A program made the position numbers and the translations under genes. The notes beneath the pieces are model-generated. The model was not told where the DNA came from and made no database searches. It saw only the letters and a program-made list of their open reading frames with translations. A DNA stretch of 53,831 nucleotides from Rubripirellula sp. (lineage in GTDB: Bacteria; Planctomycetota; Planctomycetia; Pirellulales; Pirellulaceae), in the NCBI GenBank assembly GCA_012270065.1, contig JAAXJB010000083.1, positions 32,748 through 86,578 on the forward strand. The letters are read 5' to 3'. This document shows positions 39,404-48,365 of this stretch, in pieces (within the stretch, counting starts at the first letter, position 1; each line of letters begins with the position of its first letter).

Positions 39404-39939
39404 CATTGTGAAAATGTTTGGTTTGCAGGTCCCGTTGAGAATGCAGTGATTCCGGTTCACAGCAACGCGATGGAAGATCGATTTTGAATTCACAGTATAT
39501 GGTGAAGTTCCGTAGGGGCATCATTCTTTCGTATACGCATGCTGAGCGATAGATGCACGCGCGTTGATTCAATGCGCTTTCCAGTCTGATCCGGGTACAA
39601 AAGGCAAGACGCCGCGGTTCGTGTGTGCAACTGCGATGGACAGGCGGCTTTGACTGCCTGCACCAGATGATCCTGAGTGGAAGCAATGTCCGGACCTTGT
39701 GGTAGTTCGGCCAGTGTCGCCAAGTCAGGTCCAGGCATTGTGTGGTGTGGAAAAAAATTCTGATTATTTCAGGTTTCATTGTCACGGCGTGGGCGCGTGT
39801 CGCGTTTAACGGACTAACACTGCATGGAACAGATGTCTCAGGTGAGGAGCATTTAGGTGCTCAGTCTCGGAGTCAGTCTTTTCTAATCTGTTCTGCGGTG
39901 GATTGTTAAATCTTTTTTCACCATCCCGGAGTTGGTTCC
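39404..39939. other. Intergenic region, nothing recognised
   Basis: 536 bases between divergent genes. Short minus-strand frames here lack ribosome-binding sites and protein character. Only the ribosome-binding site ggag before 39940 is evident. Confidence 0.45.
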
Positions 39940-41448
39940 ATGACATTGCATGTCGATTCGTCCATAGGTGCGCGCTATCAATCGGATCACGAGAGTTCTG
40001 GTTTGCATATCGATCCATCAGTGGTGCGTGATGGAAAGCCGCATAGTGGCGGGGCATCAGTGGCAGGATCAGAGAATTATCTGAGTGTGGCGTGGGAGGA
40101 GGATTACCGGAAAAGGATGAATCCCGGACTGGTGACACAGCTCCTGCATGATTCTGTACCTGTCCTCAAGACTGTTGATTGGCGTGTTGAGGAGGTTTCA
40201 GATGGTGGCTGCCACACGGTACTTCCTCCGCGTTTTTCTTCGACCAACCAGCACGGCACGCATCAGGCTGCGTTGATTTCACTTTCAGCTGACTACACCG
40301 GTGGCATTGCCTTGGCAACGTTGATTCGGGGAGTGCCTGTCATTGGTGTGCATCAGGATTGTGGCGAGAATGCGGCAGTGATGTGGCTAGCTTCGATGAA
40401 AGTCCGTTATCGACGTCCGAGTGTTGCAGATCTTCATGGGCACTGTCGTGTACCTGTAAAGCTGCAGGAGACGGTCAGGCAGCGTTTTGATGCGGGCAAA
40501 CGTGTCTTGGTGACTTTGATGGTCCAGTTTACCGATCCCCAGGGAGAACAGATCGCTGAAGCAGAGATGAAGTATTTCCTGTGCAAATCCGAATCGTCAT
40601 CGAAACAGGCATCAGCAGAGAATGAATTAGGGCCTTCGGATTTCAATCAGAAGATCAAGGCATCCGCCCGTTTGATAGCCGGCTTGCGTGGGAGTGCTGA
40701 ATCAGAACACAGGCCTGCTGGTGCGGATTTCGACAGACTGGCAGCGGGTCCACATGGAGGTGTTCTTGCTGAGGAGCTATCTGCCGTGTTGCCACAGTTG
40801 GCACAGGTGGTGCGAGCCAGAACAACACACCTTGATGACTATCTGTGTCGGTCCCCCTATGAGCAGGTTGTCTTTCTTGGGGTAGGGCTCGACATGCGTC
40901 CATTTCGTTTGGCGTCGCGTTTCAGCCAGACGCCCTTATTTGAAATCGATTTACCTTGGATGCTTGCCGAGCGTGATTTGGTTGTGTCGGGGTTGCAGGC
41001 AGAGGTGTCGCTGAGCAGACATGCGATCCCAGCCGACTTCACAACCGATGATGTGGCCTTGAAGCTGTTGCGGCATCCTGAATTTGATCCCGCTAGATTG
41101 ACGCTTGTGATTTACGAAGGATGTTCGATGTACTTCAGCGATCAACAGAACAAGCGACTGCTTTCAGGATTCAGCAGAATTCTCGGGCATCGTGACAGTT
41201 CGGTCTGGACTGACATGGTTACACGCTCCATTGTGGAGGGTACCAGTGTGGAGGCCGGGGTTTCTGCTTTCCTTTCGCGCATGAATGAGCTTGGCGAACG
41301 ATTTGTCTTTGGTAGCGATGAACCGCAGCAGTATCTGAAACTCTGTGGCTTTCAATGCGTCCATGCCGTGAATGTGCAGGACTACCTTGGCTCTGAAGAT
41401 GGAATTCTTGCGAATTACCAGTTTGCTACCGCGGGTATTGCCTGCTGA
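39940..41448 (+). CDS. Hotdog-fold (DUF4442-like) domain fused to LCM-type methyltransferase
   Basis: 502 residues, ATG 39940 with ggag eight bases upstream; no signal peptide, so cytoplasmic. The N-terminal part (about 55-215) resembles DUF4442/PaaI-like hotdog thioesterases: STNQHGTHQAALISLSADYTGG and the closing strands VLVTLMVQFTDPQGEQIAEAEM. The C-terminal part (about 235-500) is a leucine-carboxyl-methyltransferase-type SAM-dependent methyltransferase: RTTHLDDYL (294-302), the SAM loop FLGVGLDMRPF (312-322), EIDLP (335-339) and VIYEGCSMYF. Such methyltransferases act on small-molecule carboxyl or hydroxyl groups in bacteria. The fusion suggests hydrolysis or channelling of an acyl thioester coupled to O-methylation; this is inference. 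The next gene is an unknown protein 393 bases on. Confidence 0.82.
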   Translation: MTLHVDSSIGARYQSDHESSGLHIDPSVVRDGKPHSGGASVAGSENYLSVAWEEDYRKRMNPGLVTQLLHDSVPVLKTVDWRVEEVSDGGCHTVLPPRFSSTNQHGTHQAALISLSADYTGGIALATLIRGVPVIGVHQDCGENAAVMWLASMKVRYRRPSVADLHGHCRVPVKLQETVRQRFDAGKRVLVTLMVQFTDPQGEQIAEAEMKYFLCKSESSSKQASAENELGPSDFNQKIKASARLIAGLRGSAESEHRPAGADFDRLAAGPHGGVLAEELSAVLPQLAQVVRARTTHLDDYLCRSPYEQVVFLGVGLDMRPFRLASRFSQTPLFEIDLPWMLAERDLVVSGLQAEVSLSRHAIPADFTTDDVALKLLRHPEFDPARLTLVIYEGCSMYFSDQQNKRLLSGFSRILGHRDSSVWTDMVTRSIVEGTSVEAGVSAFLSRMNELGERFVFGSDEPQQYLKLCGFQCVHAVNVQDYLGSEDGILANYQFATAGIAC

Positions 41449-41841
41449 ATCACGAGCGTACGAATTTCAGGGATTTTCAGCGAAGCTGATGCGGAGAACA
41501 ACGTCTGGAGAGGCTCACCAGCTTCGGCTACGCAATGTTGTTGAAATCAGACTCTTCAATTGCTGTGAACGGTCGATTGCGTTTCCAGAGGTGATTTGGA
41601 TGGTCCGTGGTGGAAACGGTTGCAGCGTTCTACGTTGACGCGTGGTACCGGATAGCGCAAGCGTTGCGTTCGTTATAACCGTTAAAAAATGTTTCTGCAG
41701 TCCAAAGCATGTACAACTCCTTGAGCGTTCGAGCGACCGTAGGCGGCAGCTTGTCCAATGATTGAAGCGGAGCAACGACCAATAAACTGCGTCTGTGACT
41801 GTCTTTCCGAGCGGACACATCAGAAATGATGCTGGGACCAA
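41449..41841. other. Intergenic region with a doubtful small minus-strand frame
   Basis: 393 bases. On the minus strand a frame from TTG 41866 to 41630 encodes 78 residues of rather protein-like composition (PLQSLDKLPPTVARTLKELY, then LWTAETFFNGYNERNA). There is no ribosome-binding site or ATG, and it overlaps the start of the next plus-strand gene. It could be a remnant of a gene or chance. Confidence 0.3.
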
Positions 41842-42597
41842 GTGGAAATTGGTCTTGAATGCTCAAAATTTCAGGGTACTTATGTGCTCGAACACGGTTC
41901 TTTTACCAAGTGGGCATGTCTTTGCGACTCGGGTGTTCAGGGAGTGATGGTGGTACAGCCTACCAAAACATTTCGTCGATTCCTCCGCACGATTGCCAGT
42001 ACCGGTGTTTCCGGAATTGGGAGTTGGGACCGCTTAGGACAACATGGGGTTGACATGCGTCTCGATTGCCGTGGTGATGATGGCCAGCCCTTGATCTCTA
42101 TCAATCAGCTTGACGGTGGAAACGTCGAGGTTTTTGTTTCGAATGAGCTCGAACCGGATCAGTATGTCACCGCTTTTGAGGGGCTGCGTGGGGTTCATCT
42201 TGATAAGGAAGTACTCGGCGATGGAATCGATGAGTTTTTCAGCAGCGACCTGCGACCTCCGCTTGTGGCAATTTCTGAACAGATCAGCAGGCTTGGCCGC
42301 AGTTTCGATGGAATTGATGTTGCCGTTGAGAAAATTACCGACGGATTTTGTACCGTTCGGTTCATTGATGAAGATGGTCAAACATACGCTGCGCATTTAA
42401 TCGCGAATGATCAGGGACATTACTGTTATTATCGCGCCGACATGTTCGACTTGGCTGTGGCAATTGTTGCTGCAGAGTGCTACCAGGCCGGTTTTCATCT
42501 TGTCATGCTTTCCTCTTGTACCGGAATGCACCAAGTCAAGGCATTCAACAAGTCGCGTCAGGATGTTGAACTGCTGGGCTTCGATGTAGCTGGTTGA
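41842..42597 (+). CDS. Protein of unknown function
   Basis: Up to 251 residues from GTG 41842; an internal ATG at 41947 has gggag two bases before it, too close to be convincing, so the start is unsettled. No signal peptide or membrane segment is visible. The sequence is acidic and well mixed, with a C-terminal part rich in hydrophobic and Cys residues (DLAVAIVAAECYQAGFHLV, MLSSCTGMHQ). I do not recognise a family. It follows the hotdog-methyltransferase gene on the same strand but is too far for an obvious operon. Confidence 0.6.
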   Translation: MEIGLECSKFQGTYVLEHGSFTKWACLCDSGVQGVMVVQPTKTFRRFLRTIASTGVSGIGSWDRLGQHGVDMRLDCRGDDGQPLISINQLDGGNVEVFVSNELEPDQYVTAFEGLRGVHLDKEVLGDGIDEFFSSDLRPPLVAISEQISRLGRSFDGIDVAVEKITDGFCTVRFIDEDGQTYAAHLIANDQGHYCYYRADMFDLAVAIVAAECYQAGFHLVMLSSCTGMHQVKAFNKSRQDVELLGFDVAG

Positions 42598-43095
42598 CTT
42601 GAGTAGCTGGTTGTGTCGGGTTTTTGGTGCAGGAATCGATCATGCTCAGTACATCGATAAACGCGTATTACCTCGACGACTTCATTTGATTTCACACGCG
42701 ATCTGTTCGACGGGGGTATTCAAATAGAATGCAATGCGCGTGGGATGGTTGCCCGGCATTTCGTTTGTTGTTACAGCAGAAAGAGGCCGGTAACAGACTG
42801 ATTCGGAATGTTCACAGTTTGATACTGAAAGATGCAAATGCAATCGTTATGCTTTTACGTCCGGGTTTGATTCCAGGCGCCAGGACTAGATGCAGGTTGA
42901 AATCCTTTTAAAGGATATAGCTGCCAATCGGAAACTCTTGTGGTTTTCTCGGAGTAGTCATGATGGTGGCGTTTTCGATGCGTTCGGGGGGGCGCAATGA
43001 TGTCGATACCCAATGTTCGCGTGAAGAGGCAGTTGAAAGGTGTCTTAGGTTATAAAACGAAACTGAACGATTTTTTACATAATGGCGGGTGTAAA
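42598..43095. other. Intergenic region, no gene supported
   Basis: 498 bases. gtagctggttg occurs twice, 17 bases apart, around the stop of the preceding gene (42586 and 42603). A 60-codon frame at 42729 is not convincing. In-frame sequence upstream of 43096 to an ATG at 42997 is not part of the lipoprotein. Confidence 0.45.
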
Positions 43096-43749
43096 ATGAA
43101 ATTCAATTGTATTTTGTTGGTGTCGCTTTTCATTGCGACTTTGTCAGGCTGCGAGAAGGCAGACGACGAATTGACATTGCTGAAAGAGAAGGCAGAGTCA
43201 GGCGATGTAATTGCGCAATACAATCTCGGCTGTGCTTACGCGGAGGGCGATGGCACGCCAGTTGATCTGGTACAGGCTGTGAAGTGGTTCCGAAGGGCAG
43301 CCGACAGTGGCGATGTCGACGCACAGTACAATCTGGCTGTGATGTACGACGACGGAGATGGGGTTGACGAAGACAATGAAGAGGCCGTGAAGTGGTACAC
43401 AGCTGCGGCGAAACAGGGTGACCAGTTTTCCCAGTACAATCTCGCGGTCATGTATGACGAAGGTACCGGCGTTGGCCAGGATTACAGTAAGGCTCTGCAC
43501 TGGTACCGTCAGGCTGCTGAGCAGGGAGACCGGGACGCACAGTACAGCATTGGGCTGTTGTATGAAACAGGCGATGTCGGGGAAAGCGACGGCGTTGAAG
43601 CATACGCGTGGTACACACTTGCAGCAAAGAATGGTGAACTGAACGCAAAAGAAAAATGCATCCAGCTCGAAGAGGGATTCACTGAGGAGCAATTGAAATC
43701 GGCGAAATCCAGATGTTCAGAAATCATGTTCCTTTACGGAATTGACTGA
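43096..43749 (+). CDS. Sel1-repeat lipoprotein
   Basis: 217 residues from ATG 43096, chosen because it starts a lipoprotein signal with lipobox LSGC (Cys19); an ATG at 42997 would bury that signal. After it come about five Sel1-like (TPR-related) repeats of about 36 residues, seen as AQYNLGCAYAEGDGTPVDLVQ, AQYNLAVMYDDGDGV, SQYNLAVMYDEGTGV and AQYSIGLLYETGDVG, each with an AVKWYxxAA helix. Such solenoids mediate protein-protein contact, often in envelope or regulatory complexes. The partner is unknown. A cupin gene follows after 84 bases. Confidence 0.92.
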   Translation: MKFNCILLVSLFIATLSGCEKADDELTLLKEKAESGDVIAQYNLGCAYAEGDGTPVDLVQAVKWFRRAADSGDVDAQYNLAVMYDDGDGVDEDNEEAVKWYTAAAKQGDQFSQYNLAVMYDEGTGVGQDYSKALHWYRQAAEQGDRDAQYSIGLLYETGDVGESDGVEAYAWYTLAAKNGELNAKEKCIQLEEGFTEEQLKSAKSRCSEIMFLYGID

Positions 43750-43833
43750 ATCACATTACCATCTAGTGATGACAGGTAGAAACGGGATGTAACCCTGCTG
43801 CCCAAACCTACGCGAGATGGGAAGATTCAAGAG

Positions 43834-44205
43834 ATGGGGGATGTGATTGAACCAAGACAGGTCGCGGAGAATCTGAAGGAACTCTGGTCTCCACGGATCA
43901 TTGCTGAAGTCGACGATTCGTTTGTGAAAGTCGCAAAGATCAAAGGAGAGTTTCCCTGGCATTCGCATGAAATGGAAGATGAGCTGTTCATGGTCCTCGA
44001 CGGTGAGATGAGCATCGAATTGGAAGATTCGCGCGTTAAGCTCACGACGGGGGACCTTTATGTGGTGCCCAAGGGCACAGCGCACCGACCCTCAGCTGCA
44101 GAAGAGTGCCTCATCCTTCTGTTTGAAAAAAAATCCACCAGGCACACGGGTGACATCGTGCAGGAAAATACACGCAGTGTGGAACAACAACGCGTGCAGG
44201 AATGA
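43834..44205 (+). CDS. Cupin-domain protein
   Basis: 123 residues forming a single cupin. Motif 1 supplies His43, His45 and Glu50 (PWHSHEMEDELF), and motif 2 is GDLYVVPKGTAH (73-84) with His84, so a complete 3-His/1-Glu metal site is present. Small cupins of this kind serve as isomerases, dioxygenases or binding proteins; the substrate cannot be told. No signal peptide, so cytoplasmic. It shares strand and close spacing with the Sel1 gene and converges on the protease gene with 49 bases between stops. Confidence 0.92.
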   Translation: MGDVIEPRQVAENLKELWSPRIIAEVDDSFVKVAKIKGEFPWHSHEMEDELFMVLDGEMSIELEDSRVKLTTGDLYVVPKGTAHRPSAAEECLILLFEKKSTRHTGDIVQENTRSVEQQRVQE

Positions 44206-44254
44206 ACCTTCGTGCGGGGTGCCCTGCATGCTCATGGGCTTTGTTCTTCGCACA

Positions 44255-46213
44255 CTATTTGCTGGGTGGGCTGGGCTTGCTCTCGCTGGTGGTCGAATCG
44301 GACGCGTCGGTGTCCTGTGAATCGTGCGAGTCGACGAACGCCTTCAGGACATCGATGGGTAACGCGTAGCTTCGGACTCGGCTGTTCCTTGCGATGTTCA
44401 TGCCCAGGAAATTCCCGGAAAGGTCAAAGATTGGTCCTCCACACTTTTCGGGCTGCAGATCTGCGTCGTGAAGTAGAACCTCTGAAAAACCATCACGTCG
44501 CCCGCTTTTATCCATGAGGTCTGCTGCGTGACGTGATTGCGAAGGAAATGCGCCAAGCGTGATGCCCTTTTCGAGAGCTTCGACATCTCCCTGGACGATG
44601 GCGACGATCGTCACGCGGGGAGCGACCTTGGCGAGAAATTCCCGCATAACGGTTTGCGTTTTAATCTCTGTGTCGTTCATTTTCGTTACGACATCGCCAA
44701 CTTTCAATCCTGCTTTTTTTGCCGCGCCGTCAGGGCGGACCTCATTCAGGACCGCACCCTCCTGTTTGCCAAAGGTAGCCGGTACCACACCTAGAAAACC
44801 GCGGCTCATTTCTTTGCGGGAGCGAAAAGTGTTCGCACTGACGATACTTACTTGCCCTGCACCGTCGGTAGCGGGTGCGATCAGGAAAATGCCTGCCGGC
44901 GGATCATCATTCGATGGCGTGAGTTCGATGCCTTGATCATTGGTTTGCGGCGCTTCCAATAACACCAAATCGTTAACGGTATCGCGTTGCAGAACTTCCA
45001 ATGATCGCTTTTTGCCGTTGTAGTTTGCCGATGGATTTTCTCCCACCATTGAATTTTTGCTAAGGATGAAAGCTGTATCCTTGATCCGGGTGCCGGTGAT
45101 TTTCAGTGTTTCGACGGCAGATTTAGACCCGAATTGACTACTGATTTCAATGCAGGCATCGTCAAGTTTGCTTTCCAGATCAGAGAATTCGCGCGGCAGG
45201 TTGGCCAGTTGTCTGATCGGTTTGGGTTCCTTGAAATCAGTTTTTTCGTACGTGGGAAGTTCTACTTTGGGTGGGGGAAGTGCTTTGCTGAAGTCGGCGT
45301 CGAGTGAGAGATCTTCGTCCTGGCGTTTGACAGCCAGGGTTAGTTTGTCCAGACGCTTTTTCGCAGCGTTTGCCAGGATCTCTCTGAGTTCTGTCAGAGT
45401 TGGTGTCTTGGTTCCGTTGATTTCCGTGATGATGTCATTGTCCTTGAGTCCGCTTTGGTCAGCGACGCTGTCCTCGACTACTTTTTCGATCGTGATGCCC
45501 TGGCTGTCTTCGCGTTCGCGCCCCTGAATGCCCAACGTGAGCCTTGCTTCGCGCGTAAAGGAACGCTCATCATTGAGTTCGGTCCAGTAGCTTTTGTAAA
45601 CGTTAATGGGAACTTCGAAATTCTGCGTCATCGAACGTCCGATCCTCGAATGGATGCCGATCACACGGCCATCGAGATCAAATAACGCACCACCGGAATC
45701 ACCCGGTTCCATCAATGCTGTAGATTGCAGCATCCTTCCACGTCTTGAACCACGGACGATGCGCCCAAACCTTACGGCCGGTTGTTCGCTGGTTCCTTGA
45801 CCACCGGGAAAACTGATACCAATGCATGGCTGGTTGGTGACGAGGTCGGACGAATCACCAATCTGCACGAAAGGAAGATCTTCAACTTTTGATGTTATTT
45901 GAACCAGGGCGCAATCAGCCTGCGGATTTGAACCCTTGCCTCGAGCAGAGAACCGGCGGCCGTCAGGAAGAATCACCTGGTAGCGTGTTCCCGGATTGAC
46001 GGCATGACCAGCAGACAGCACGTGCCCGTCTGGACTCACGATCACTCCGCTGAATCGGGATCGCGATCCGCGGATTGCAACAACGGCGGGTTTCACAGCG
46101 TCGATGGTTTTCTGGATGCTGGTTTGTAGTTGCGTTGCATCGAACTCAGCACTGGTTTCCTGAACCCAAAGCGAAAAGCACAAGATCGCAAGGATGACTC
46201 TGAGGGTGTGCAT
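44255..46213 (-). CDS. Double S1C protease/PDZ protein with a degenerate second protease domain
   Basis: 652 residues with a signal peptide (about 1-22). The first module is an HtrA/DegP-like trypsin domain with His70 (SAGHAV), Asp100 (ADCALVQI) and Ser173 (PGDSGGALFDLDG), followed by a PDZ domain (about 225-300). The second module (about 345-625) is protease-like but altered: the His region reads ILSKNS, the Asp is kept (NDLVLLE, Asp415), and the GDSGG motif is EKCGG with Cys591 in the Ser position. Its PDZ (about 468-545) lies inside the protease domain, before the EKCGGPIFDLSGNFLG strand. The C-terminus is Ser/Asp-rich. It is probably a periplasmic quality-control protease whose second half is regulatory. 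Confidence 0.88.
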   Translation of the reverse strand: MHTLRVILAILCFSLWVQETSAEFDATQLQTSIQKTIDAVKPAVVAIRGSRSRFSGVIVSPDGHVLSAGHAVNPGTRYQVILPDGRRFSARGKGSNPQADCALVQITSKVEDLPFVQIGDSSDLVTNQPCIGISFPGGQGTSEQPAVRFGRIVRGSRRGRMLQSTALMEPGDSGGALFDLDGRVIGIHSRIGRSMTQNFEVPINVYKSYWTELNDERSFTREARLTLGIQGREREDSQGITIEKVVEDSVADQSGLKDNDIITEINGTKTPTLTELREILANAAKKRLDKLTLAVKRQDEDLSLDADFSKALPPPKVELPTYEKTDFKEPKPIRQLANLPREFSDLESKLDDACIEISSQFGSKSAVETLKITGTRIKDTAFILSKNSMVGENPSANYNGKKRSLEVLQRDTVNDLVLLEAPQTNDQGIELTPSNDDPPAGIFLIAPATDGAGQVSIVSANTFRSRKEMSRGFLGVVPATFGKQEGAVLNEVRPDGAAKKAGLKVGDVVTKMNDTEIKTQTVMREFLAKVAPRVTIVAIVQGDVEALEKGITLGAFPSQSRHAADLMDKSGRRDGFSEVLLHDADLQPEKCGGPIFDLSGNFLGMNIARNSRVRSYALPIDVLKAFVDSHDSQDTDASDSTTSESKPSPPSK

Positions 46214-46550
46214 GATAAGGCCGTCTCGCTGTTGATGAAAAAGTACATCTCTAAATTAACCGATGATGATGCGTTTGCCCAATCAAGTATCGGAAATTGG
46301 CAAGGACTTGAGTCATTTTTACAGCTTGTACGGGGCGGGTGTGACTGCTTGGCAAAGTTTGTGGTTGTCGCCTTGAGAACCGGAATTTTCCGAATAATGG
46401 CCCTACGACTGTTATAGAAAGCGCGCGTGGTGTGTTTCGTCGCCCAAAGCCACGATTGTTCGCTTTGGCACACGGTTCCGCCGGATCGGTTATCCGGTCA
46501 TGCCGATCAAGTTAAAACGGCTGACGGCTTAGATAAATGCTGTGCATTCG
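46214..46550. other. Divergent intergenic region, no gene seen
   Basis: 337 bases between divergently read genes. It should hold both promoters; I see no clear hexamer pair and no repeat of note. Confidence 0.45.
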
Positions 46551-48179
46551 ATGGGTGGTGATAGAACCGCTCGCTTGGGGAGTCGATGGGAAATGGTGCA
46601 GCAACGAATCAAAGAAATGCTCGGGTGTGATCTTCGGTCACTCGCTTTCTTTCGAATATCGCTGGCTTGTCTGGTCATTGCTGATGCCTTCGTCAGGTAT
46701 CCGTCTGCCGAGGCCTTTTATTCTGCCGATGGATTTTTCGATGCGTCCATGGCCAAACAGATGTCACCGGACGGTGTATCTCTGAATTACCTTTCCGACC
46801 ATGTTGGATTTCAGCGAGGGATCTTTCTGGCGTTGGCAGGTGCTGGGTTTCTGCTGCTGGCAGGATTGTACACGCGGGTAGCAACTTTTGCTTGCTGGGT
46901 GATTCTAGCTTCGATTCATGTCCGAAATCCGCTGTATATCATCGGCGGTGATACGCTTCTTCGTATGTTGCTCTTTTGGTCTCTGTTTGTCCCGTTAGGG
47001 TCCGTGTGGTCGTTCGACAGTCGGAGACGCACAAACCGGGAACGGACAACGGAAAATGACAACCAATTGCCTTTGTTTGTAGTTTCTGTCGGGACCGCCT
47101 GTCTGTTGCTACAGGTGCTGGTGATGTACTGGACCGCGGGTTTATCAAAGTGGAATGAGCCATGGCTATCGGGTAGCGCAATGGATTACATATTGCGGCA
47201 GGATTGTTATGCCAGACCGTTAAGTGGATGGTTGTTGAGTTTTGATTTTTTGCCACCGTTGTTGAGTTACGGAACCCTTGTTGCTGAGTTGTTGCTTCCA
47301 TTCGCGCTGTTCGTTCCATTCAAGACACCCATGGTGCGAATGTCGTTGGTTGCGTTTTTCTGGTGCTTCCACCTTGGTATTGCAATGACCATGGATGTTG
47401 CGAAGTTCACTTATGTTGCGATGGCAGCGTGGATTCCTTTCATACCGTCATTCTTCTGGGAACGTGTGCCGTGGACGAGTTTGACTGAGGGTGAAGAACC
47501 ACATGCAACTTCCCATGGCCCCGATGAGGGCAAACGATTGCGCCGGTGGGCGCGTTTCGGTTTCATGGTCATTCTGCCATTCATTCTTTTTTGTTATGTA
47601 CTGATTTGGAATTTTGCGGGATTGTTCGATGCCCCAGGCAGAACATGGCTGCACAAACAGCCGAGCAGCTTTTACCGATTTGGCAACATGACAATGTTGA
47701 AGCAGAACTTCCATATGTTTTGCGTTCCAGCGCGTACGAATACAACCTACCTTTTCAACGGTCGTACAGTGAGCGGAGAGCGGATTGATCTTGTTCGCAG
47801 GCAACCTTCCGAAAAAACGGGGCCCGGATCACCGCTGCCAGCAGAACGACACTGGATGGTTTTGCATTGGCGTCTGATCAGCTTCGGTGCGACACAGGAG
47901 CTTTATGATTCCCTGCTACGATACCGTTCGGAAGTTTGGAACCGTGAAGCAGGCACGGATGACAGAATCACGCAATCGCGTTTGGAACGATTCGTAGAAG
48001 AATATGGCCCGAACATTGAACCGGGTTCGTTCGAACACGTTGTCAACGTTTCGCAGTGGGTGGACTCTGAAACACCAGCCACTTCAGATGAACAGATGAA
48101 ATCAGATGAACAGAGGAAAAAGGAGTTCGGTCAACTTTTGGATCAGCTCGACAGCGATAATCTGTTCCCGCAGGATTGA
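46551..48179 (+). CDS. HTTM-domain (vitamin K-dependent carboxylase-like) membrane protein
   Basis: 542 residues from ATG 46551; an ATG at 46593 preceded by GGGAA, and a GTG at 46542, are alternatives. HTTM features are clear: RSLAFFRISLACLVIADAF at the N-terminus, four or more transmembrane helices, YWTAGLSKWNEPWLSG in the middle and LLPFALFVPF then FFWCFHLGIAMTM. A soluble C-terminal part (about 370-542) contains FHMFCVPA and ends in a charged helix with a repeated SDEQMK/SDEQRK. Bacterial HTTM proteins are related to gamma-glutamyl carboxylase by fold, but most have unknown activity. Distantly similar to the membrane part of 27789-29273. Confidence 0.88.
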   Translation: MGGDRTARLGSRWEMVQQRIKEMLGCDLRSLAFFRISLACLVIADAFVRYPSAEAFYSADGFFDASMAKQMSPDGVSLNYLSDHVGFQRGIFLALAGAGFLLLAGLYTRVATFACWVILASIHVRNPLYIIGGDTLLRMLLFWSLFVPLGSVWSFDSRRRTNRERTTENDNQLPLFVVSVGTACLLLQVLVMYWTAGLSKWNEPWLSGSAMDYILRQDCYARPLSGWLLSFDFLPPLLSYGTLVAELLLPFALFVPFKTPMVRMSLVAFFWCFHLGIAMTMDVAKFTYVAMAAWIPFIPSFFWERVPWTSLTEGEEPHATSHGPDEGKRLRRWARFGFMVILPFILFCYVLIWNFAGLFDAPGRTWLHKQPSSFYRFGNMTMLKQNFHMFCVPARTNTTYLFNGRTVSGERIDLVRRQPSEKTGPGSPLPAERHWMVLHWRLISFGATQELYDSLLRYRSEVWNREAGTDDRITQSRLERFVEEYGPNIEPGSFEHVVNVSQWVDSETPATSDEQMKSDEQRKKEFGQLLDQLDSDNLFPQD

Positions 48180-48313
48180 CGGGGAGTTCTTTCCCGCCAT
48201 CGGCTGTAATCGGGTTTTGGCTTGAAACGCTCCATCCGGAAGAGCTCAGTCTGCATCCATGGGGCGTGTCCCTGTTGAGCTGAGGTGAGATTTCACGAAT
48301 GAGACAGGGGCTT

Positions 48314-48339
48314 CTGATGCTGATCAATATCAGCATCAG
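48314..48339. terminator. Perfect hairpin between convergent genes
   Basis: ctgatgctgat (48314-48324) and atcagcatcag (48329-48339) form an 11-bp perfect stem with a 4-base loop, between the ends of the HTTM and ankyrin genes. There is no T-run on either side, so it is a candidate bidirectional transcript-end hairpin rather than a classical terminator. Confidence 0.5.
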
Positions 48340-48365
48340 GATCTCGCGCTTGCGTACGTGCGTGC

